Below, piece by piece: positions 57,681-64,000 of a stretch of DNA of 64,000 nucleotides. Under the pieces are notes generated by a model. That model was not told where the DNA came from, ran no database searches, and worked only from the letters and a program-made list of their open reading frames with translations. The stretch covers positions 430,501-494,500 of the forward strand of contig JARFJB010002137.1 in NCBI GenBank assembly GCA_036346205.1, read 5' to 3'. A program made the position numbers and the translations under genes. This stretch comes from Vesta saturnalis (taxonomy: Eukaryota > Arthropoda > Insecta > Coleoptera > Lampyridae). The stretch's first letter is position 1; every line of letters begins with the position of its first letter.

Positions 57681-58499
57681 TTGCAATTTCATTTTTTACG
57701 GGTTTTTCCAAAAAAACCTTCTCATCTGTCGTGCGGAAGATTAAGGTTAAAAATAGGGTTTGTCTATCTTTTTACTGGCCTGTCGCGCTAGTACAGCTAG
57801 TTACTAAAACATTATGACTCTCACTACGGGTCCCGGAGATATTGCATAGCCAACGGCGTAATACTTGCTTTATTGATATCTTTGGATGAGGAAAAGATAG
57901 GAAGTTGAGGTTTGCGCTGACTTTTTAGGAATGTTGTCTTTTATTTAACTATGTAAAAAGAGATATGGCCTACTATTCAAAAATTTCATGATAATGCGCA
58001 ATAATAGTTGTAATGACAAACAGTGCCGTCTAACTACCACGGCAAAATCTATTCGGACAATGCTTATGCAGCAGATTATTAAGTAACAAGAGCTCTTTTG
58101 AACGAGACCAAGTTTGTTGAATTTCGTTAACTCATACCCATTTAAATAAAAACATGTTTGCCATTTCCCCATCACTACATTTTATAAGAGCAAAATACGC
58201 TAAGCAATCAAAGTCAAAAATTTTCCGTGTTTACTATGGTAATATTTAAAATATATCTCTACTTACATATTTCCAGAGAAAGGGTCCGTTTTATGATTGT
58301 CCATAACAGTTGCGCCCCCTAGCAGCCATCTTTCGAACTTGAAAATAATTTTCAGCGACTTCTCTTAGCCGATTTACCTATTAGTATTTTTTTTCCAATA
58401 CATTTAGATCGATAGTTACCGAGATACAGCTGGCATCCACTCTTAATTGGCCTCCCGGTACAATTTTAACCAATCGTAAAATTCGTGATTTTTTGGTTT

Positions 58500-59320
58500 A
58501 AACATTCGTCCAAATGAGGCAATAATTCTCAAGTTAGTGAAAAAATGGTTCTATCGAGGATCGAAAAAGGTCTGGTAGATTCGAAAAAGTGGACGCTCTA
58601 CTGAAAACATTACTGCCATAGCTGAAGAACCTTCAACATCGACATCACGACGTTCTCAGGCATTAAGAATTCATCCATCGGCCTTTTGGAGTATAATAAA
58701 TAAGGATTTGCATTTGCATCCTTACAAATGCAATTCACTCAAGAATTGAAGCCCACAGATACTAATCAACACAGAACTTTCGTCAATTGATTGTTAGAAC
58801 ATGATGGTTTTTCACGCAAAATAATCTTTAGTGATAAAGCTCATTTCACATTCGTCAACAAACAAAATTGTCGCATCTAGAGCGAACAAAATCTTGGAAA
58901 AACATTATATCCACAAATATGTCTGTTTGGTGCGGTTTTTGGGTCGGTGGAATCATTTTTTTTCTTCGAAGATGCAAATAAAAGAACAGTTGCTGTCAGT
59001 GCAGAGTGCTATAGACAAATGAGTGAACATTTTTTGTCACCCCAATTTATTTTCAACAGGATTGGAGCTACGAGTTACACAATACGTGAAACATTGAAAT
59101 ACTGCGGTCTAAGTTTCCAGGTCGATTAATTTCACGTATGCGATTTGACCCCATTAGATTTCTTTTTTTTTTTTTTTTTTTTGAAAAGTAAAGTTTATGT
59201 GGATAAGCCAACAACAATTGCACAGCTAAAAAACAAAATTCGAACAAAAATTAATGAACTTAATGCGATAATTCGTGAGCGTGTCCTTTAAAATTTTTAT
59301 GTTCGTATGAGAACTTGTAG
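58500..59320 (+). pseudogene. Transposase relic of the older element
   Basis: Plus-strand pieces keep family order: NWRSGRSKKVDALL-like N-terminal text (about 58555-58600), then KIIFSDKAHFTFVNKQNCRI (about 58820-58878), with the first catalytic Asp in FSDKAHF. NMSVWCGFWVGGIIFFFEDA (about 58917-58976) and VSAECYRQMSEHFL (about 58997-59038) follow. The second motif is lost (FNRIGATSYTIRETL for FQQDGATCHTA-like text). DLTPLDFFFFFFLKSKVYVD (about 59148-59200) has the third Asp within an expanded T-run. The C-terminus reads KPTTIAQLKNKIRTKINELN and RMRTC. Inactive by stops and the missing second motif. Confidence 0.85.
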
Positions 59321-59452
59321 ACATTTAAATTTTTTACGTATAATTGTTAAGAACCGTATTTTTATAAAAATAAAAAACGCAGAAAAAATTTAAGTAATTA
59401 CATGTTTTATTTAAAAAAAAACATCTTGGCGCGACTTTTGAAGGACCAGTTA

Positions 59453-62210
59453 TTACAAAAATAGCTTTCGATAGGAAATGGAACAGTACTCCCTTAAAGC
59501 GATCAAGTACCAACATCGGACACTAGAAGTAATACTGAACAAAAAACATTTAAAACAAATCTAGAATAGATACAGCCACCGAAGGAATGCCCAACTAGGG
59601 TTCCATCCATATTAAACTTTTTAAAAAGGAGTAGCGCAAACAACCTTTAATATGTACCTGACAGGAATGTTCAAAATTTATGAAAGAGTAAATTTTGTGC
59701 TAGTGACCTTCCAATAGCTCTGTTATTTTTTTATTAAGACAAGCTTGGCAATAAGCATGTCTAGTTATATATTGTGTCTGCAAGGTGTATTGTAAGAGGT
59801 CCCATTAAAACTCAGAACGTGGAGAAAATTCACAATCTGTATCACGCACAAAAGGTATGCGTATATACACCACGAAACGTTGTATGGTTGGAAACTGAAT
59901 ACTGAGGAGCTATTAACGAGATGAACAAATCTAGATAAACGGAATGAACTGGAATAACAAAAGCAGGAACTTCCGATATTTAGAACAAAAATATTAAAAA
60001 ATGAAAATATTAAAGAGAATGGAAAAGAGTAAATCGCCTGATTTACTCTTTTCCATTCCACGTTCAAATATGATAGCGCTTCAAATTTCATCTACAGCTG
60101 AACTATAATTTGATGGCAGTAGATCAATTACGAATTAGGATCCAAACCAAACAAAACACGGAAAGAGGTATATATGGTAACCGTCATTTTTAAGACACGA
60201 AATTTTTTATGTTATGGTATGATAAGAAATAAGAATATCCATTATTGCTTCGATACATAATATTATTATAGAATCAGAATTTTAAATGATCTTTCATACT
60301 ATTATTTTACAAAACTAAATAGAACAACATAGGCTATTAATGATGATTTCAGTGTAATATTAGCAAACACAATCTTTGCAAAACAAAGAACATGTTTATA
60401 AAAAAAAATCCGGCGCCTATCCCACACTTACTACCTTGTAAACATCCCTTTAACTTGAAGCAAAACTTTTTGTGGTCACACTTAAATTATTAGTGTGAGG
60501 TAAACCTCCGTCAAAACATTTATGATTGACTTTTTGTGAATTTATAGCTACAAAAATGAAATATATGCAATTGGTTGTTTTAAATATTAGATAAAAAATA
60601 ATTTTTGTGAATTAATTATTTAAAATATATATTAAAAAAATAAAATTTCTGATAAATTATGACTACTAATGATAGTAATTAGACAGCAAATAACACTGTA
60701 ATACCGTGAAAGTGATCTTCCAGCATATATTAAGAGCCAACACAGGTGCTCAATCTGAAATAAAACTTTATTACACACTAAAATTATTCTTTGGTTTTTG
60801 CCAAGAATATTTTTATGAGATATTTAATTATTCTCATGTGGCAACAATAATGCTTTGAGGTGACACCGTTCCATATTTCTTTCCGTTTTAATACCGTTAA
60901 AAAAGATAAAACCAAACCTTTGTAAGGCGCTTCAAACAAGTCCTGAAGATTTACTAGTAATATTGGGTATAAAATACAAGTAAAATAACATACAATGAAC
61001 GTTGATCATATGAACTAACAATGTTGCAATATCTTTTATTGATGTATACCGTTATGGCAGATATTCCACTTTTTTCTTTTTCAAATTAAACAATTAACGT
61101 ATATCTAATTATACGTAACAATTCTGTTGAAATCACACACAGAAATACATGTTTATTTAGTTTTCACTTTTTTTGTTAGTTTTTCTGTGAAACATTGTTT
61201 GAACGTCTTGTGCCAAAGTAAACAAATCTACTATATGAATGTATGCACCCTAAAGCTAAAAGTAAATGTTTACAAGAAAATACAAAATATCCGTTAGATC
61301 TACAGCTCTCTGTTTGTGTATGTTGCTAATCTATTAGTACATTATTTTCAATAAAATACCAATAATAGATATAGGCAATAAATATAATAGTCATAAAAAT
61401 TTAAAAATACATATTAAAAATCGTTTATTACCGCACATAAATAATATGTGGTTATATGTATTTTAAAGCAAAATAATGTATTTTGAAAAATTCGATCTGT
61501 TACTACAACCGCATCTGCATAATAATGAAATATAACCCTTTATCTTTTTGACAACTTGTAAAAACCTGTAAAAAAATATTCGCTGGATATTATTAACATT
61601 AATACACACATATATTTTTCGAGACAGTTTCTTAAAATTTTATCAGTATCCACTGCTTATTATACCTATTTTTTATATTAGTTAAATGTGTCCAAGCAAA
61701 TATATTATAAAGCAATGAAAATTAAATGATTTGTTAATTATTACATGTATTATTTGCAGCATTTGTCTTAATGACCATGGTAATATTCTTTTTAAAGGCA
61801 CTAAAATATTGCGTGCATGTGAAAATAAAGGACTGTTAATAGGTACTCATTCTGTCAAAAATGATTATAATTGTAAAAAGCTGCAAACTATCTTTTATTC
61901 ACTATCTCTATTATTTTATTTATATGTTATATATCGGAACTTTGGAAATTAAAGCTCTTTGGTAATATTAGTAGTATTTATACATTTAAGGTTTATATTA
62001 TTGAAATGGCTTACAGTTGTTTAGAGACTAGAATAGTTTAAATTTTATCATTTTTGTTACCTTGGTTTCAATGAAGACTTTTATCTTTTGTTGCTCAACG
62101 TAATGTCCGTTAGTATTTTTTTTCCACAAAGAATAAAGAAAAGTAAGTTCAAGACCTTAGATAAATCGTGAATATGAATTTTTTTTATTTACTTTTTACT
62201 TTTACAAAAA
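59453..62210. other. 2.8-kb intergenic stretch, no supported gene
   Basis: No reading frame with a recognisable motif. One perfect hairpin lies at 60018-60057 (listed separately). Confidence 0.45.
60018..60057. repeat. Perfect 18-bp-arm hairpin
   Basis: AATGGAAAAGAGTAAATC, loop GCCT, GATTTACTCTTTTCCATT. The arms are exact complements with no mismatch, in otherwise structureless DNA. Confidence 0.9.
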
Positions 62211-62212
62211 TA

Positions 62213-64000
62213 TAGGGTAAACCGTACAGATGTTGACCACCCGATAACGATTGGCCACTATAAATTTAGTCTTAAATCTTCAATTTTTACCATTTCACAA
62301 GGTAGGAGAACGACATAAATGAATGGTGATAAATTTGCGTTAAATAATGGCGACATTTTAGTGTGAAGAGTGGACGCTATATTGTGGATAAGTTTTATTA
62401 GGACACCGCTTGGATGTAAAGTTTTTAATCGCACAAAACATAATTTGATGATTTTCATGGTTAATGTTGTTAGTTAACATGTATTCCATTTAAACAGAAT
62501 GCCTGTTAGGTTAAAATATTCTTTTTCACTGGCCAATAACTATGCCATAAAATTTGGCTAAGAACAGTTATTGACCATGATTACCTATGCACTTAATTTT
62601 TCTTGGCTACTTCTATTTCTTTTTCTATAAATATCAAAGATGGTACTTGAAGGGTTTGAAAATATATTTCTTTCTGCTGTTAAACCTTGGTCGGTGGTCA
62701 ATTACTGTGCTTTCGTTATGCCGATCACTGTATCCACCACACCCGTCATTTATAATCACACTTTTGCCTTTTTGGGAGAGATTGCTGGATTTCAAACTAC
62801 TTTTCGACTGTAAAAATGATTGAGTATCCGTTGAGAAATTTCGACGGCAACCCCATTTCGTACAAAAAACTTGGAGAGGGTTGGTTTATAGCCTTTTTGT
62901 GGAGACACCCAAACATCACCCTAACAACTTCAGAAGGAATTACTGCCCTAAGTGCTGTTGTTTCCGTGGAAGATGTGTTTCTGGAAATTGGGCAATATGT
63001 AAAGAAAAAACATCTAAATAATATACTAAATGACCCTTCACGCATTTTTAATGGCGACCAAACAAATTTCAACCTTTATCCCGAGAATAAAAAGGCGTTT
63101 GCACCTAAAGGAACTACGAACGTCGAACATGTTACACACGTGACTAATGAACTGTGCAAATTGTGCTCATATTTGTAGATTGTATTAATTTAGTTGTATC
63201 CTAACGCAAAGGATTTTTTAGCCAGCAGACGTTGTCTACTTTACGCCGTTAAAGGACGATTGGAAAAGTGAAGTACTCCAATTCAGACAATATAATCCTT
63301 ATGATGTGGTAACAAAAGAAAAATTATGTAGGGATTAATACGTTTACTAATGATTTAAAGACATCTGTTTCACTGAAAATCGAGGATATTCCCGTAGTTT
63401 CCGAAAATGACCGCCGTTTGCGGAGGAAGTTATGGTAACTAGTAACATTAATATCATCGAAATGCCTGCTGGAAACATTGGAGATAATCAAATTGAGAAA
63501 CTAACAAACAGATTGTAGCAAGGATACGTTAGATATTGAAACGTCCTCAACATCAACGCTCCATTAAACAAATACTTTTCTTGTCCAAAAACACCAGAAA
63601 GAAAAGGAAAGAAGACTAGTGCAAGAATATCGTTTGCATTAACATCCAGTGTCAAGCAGAGAGATCATTGAGAACATTGGAGATAAAGAAAAAAGAGGAA
63701 GAATTGAAAAAAGCAAGGAAGGCTAAAAGATTGGAAGCTAAAAAAGACAGGTGGGTGATGAAATGAAAAAGAAAAAGGAAGATGAAAGACTAACCAAGAA
63801 AAATAGTCGCAAAGAACGAACTAGTTTAAAACAAAATAAGAACATCCTTCCTACAGTAGATGAAACTTACAGCATTGTGGTACAAAAGGAAAATTAGTAT
63901 TAGTACTTGAAAGTGCCAAAAAAAATTAGTCTTTAATTCTGTAATAAAAACGAAAATCAATACATCAGTTATACTTATAAATCCTTTTACAAACCATTAC
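62213..64000 (+). mobile_element. pogo/Tigger-like element, right end outside the window
   Basis: A probable left tip GGGTAAACCGTACAGATGTT follows TA at 62211-62212. It is followed by scattered related motifs: GTTGACCACC, TTGGCCACT, TGGCCAATAACTA, GTTATTGACCATG and GGTCAATTACTG (62230-62710), typical of subterminal binding sites. A pogo-type transposase relic follows. The right tip is not in the window. Confidence 0.6.
62816..63896 (+). pseudogene. pogo/Tigger-type (DDE_1) transposase, internally deleted
   Basis: An open 120-codon frame from 62816 reads KKLGEGWFIAFLWRHPNITL, TTSEGITALSAVV, NNILNDPSRIFNGDQTNFNL (the first catalytic motif, FNxDxTxF) and FAPKGTTNVEHVTHV. This is the CENP-B-type linker plus the start of the DDE_1 domain. 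After 63175 text jumps to QPADVVYFTPLKDDWKSEVL and QYNPYDVVTKEKLCR (about 63219-63337), which in relatives lies about 150 residues later, so the second and third catalytic Asp are deleted. The tail is decayed but ends in a basic coiled stretch, EKKEEELKKARKAKRLEAKK (about 63687-63746). The N-terminal helix-turn-helix is not found upstream. Confidence 0.85.

Larger units (their letters stand above)
56840..58458 (-). mobile_element. Nested mariner-type element, 1.62 kb
   Basis: TA on both sides (56838-56839, 58459-58460). Tips are CCGGGTGTCCAACTAAGAAT on the left and, complemented, CCGGGAGGCCAATTAAGAGT on the right, with inverted similarity for about 50-75 bp (both include TATCTCGGxAACT). It interrupts the older element 56743-59450. 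A GC-rich patch inside (57575-57680) may be a further insertion. Confidence 0.92.
56743..59450 (+). mobile_element. Mariner-type element split by a nested insertion
   Basis: The left tip TTGGGTCTTTCAAAAGTCGC (56743) and the complement of the right tip, ACTGGTCCTTCAAAAGTCGC (59450), are inverted copies. TA flanks both (56741-56742, 59451-59452). Between them lie about 95 bp of left end, the 1.62-kb insertion 56840-58458 with its TA duplication, and then the transposase. Without the insertion the element is about 1.09 kb, slightly short for the family. Confidence 0.92.

Overview
The window is AT-rich eukaryotic DNA, most likely from an insect (possibly a beetle; this is inference). The grounds are the dense set of Tc1/mariner-type elements, a PIF/Harbinger element paired with a MADF-domain ORF, a Penelope-like retroelement (PLE), a Crypton-type tyrosine recombinase relic and candidate introns of only 44-56 bp. 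I see no conserved single-copy host gene. Nearly all recognisable coding sequence is transposase or reverse transcriptase, and most of it is broken.

Layout: 0-5 kb holds a LINE reverse-transcriptase relic (-), two mariner-type elements almost end to end (1107-2576 and 2601-3789) and a Crypton-like recombinase relic with a 44-bp intron. 5-16 kb holds a mariner-type deletion derivative with ~420-bp inverted termini and TA duplications (6678-8458), a dispersed repeat with GACCACAACGCCCAA-like units, a transposase relic, a complete Harbinger element with TTA target duplications (12523-14749), an inverted copy of the dispersed repeat and a tRNA-like gene. 17.0-19.7 kb is a PLE with reverse transcriptase, GIY-YIG nuclease, a hammerhead-like motif and a damaged second terminal repeat. 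About 19.2-32.45 kb is a block of odd, run-rich AT sequence without coding signal that looks like uncorrected long-read gap fill.

32.5-45 kb is sparse: a small SAM-like ORF with a possible 25-nt intron, and a mariner-type element with ~290-bp inverted termini (39349-40984). 44.9-47.8 kb is a composite: a long-TIR element whose transposase 3' end is tandemly duplicated, one duplicate being split by an 863-bp element that carries its own two-exon transposase N-terminus. An 8-bp-unit satellite abuts its right end. 49.5-56 kb holds a small hairpin element, a ~790-bp foldback, a 0.7-kb CTCCCT tract and a Myb/SANT-like two-exon gene relic. 56.7-59.45 kb is a mariner relic split by another mariner-type element, both with TA duplications. 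The right end (62.2-64 kb) is a pogo/Tigger-like element running out of the window.

The genes do not form an operon or pathway. The window is best read as a layered graveyard of DNA transposons in which several insertions can be ordered in time by nesting. Boundaries of the elements rest on inverted termini and target-site duplications read directly from the sequence; family names rest on motif recognition without database search.
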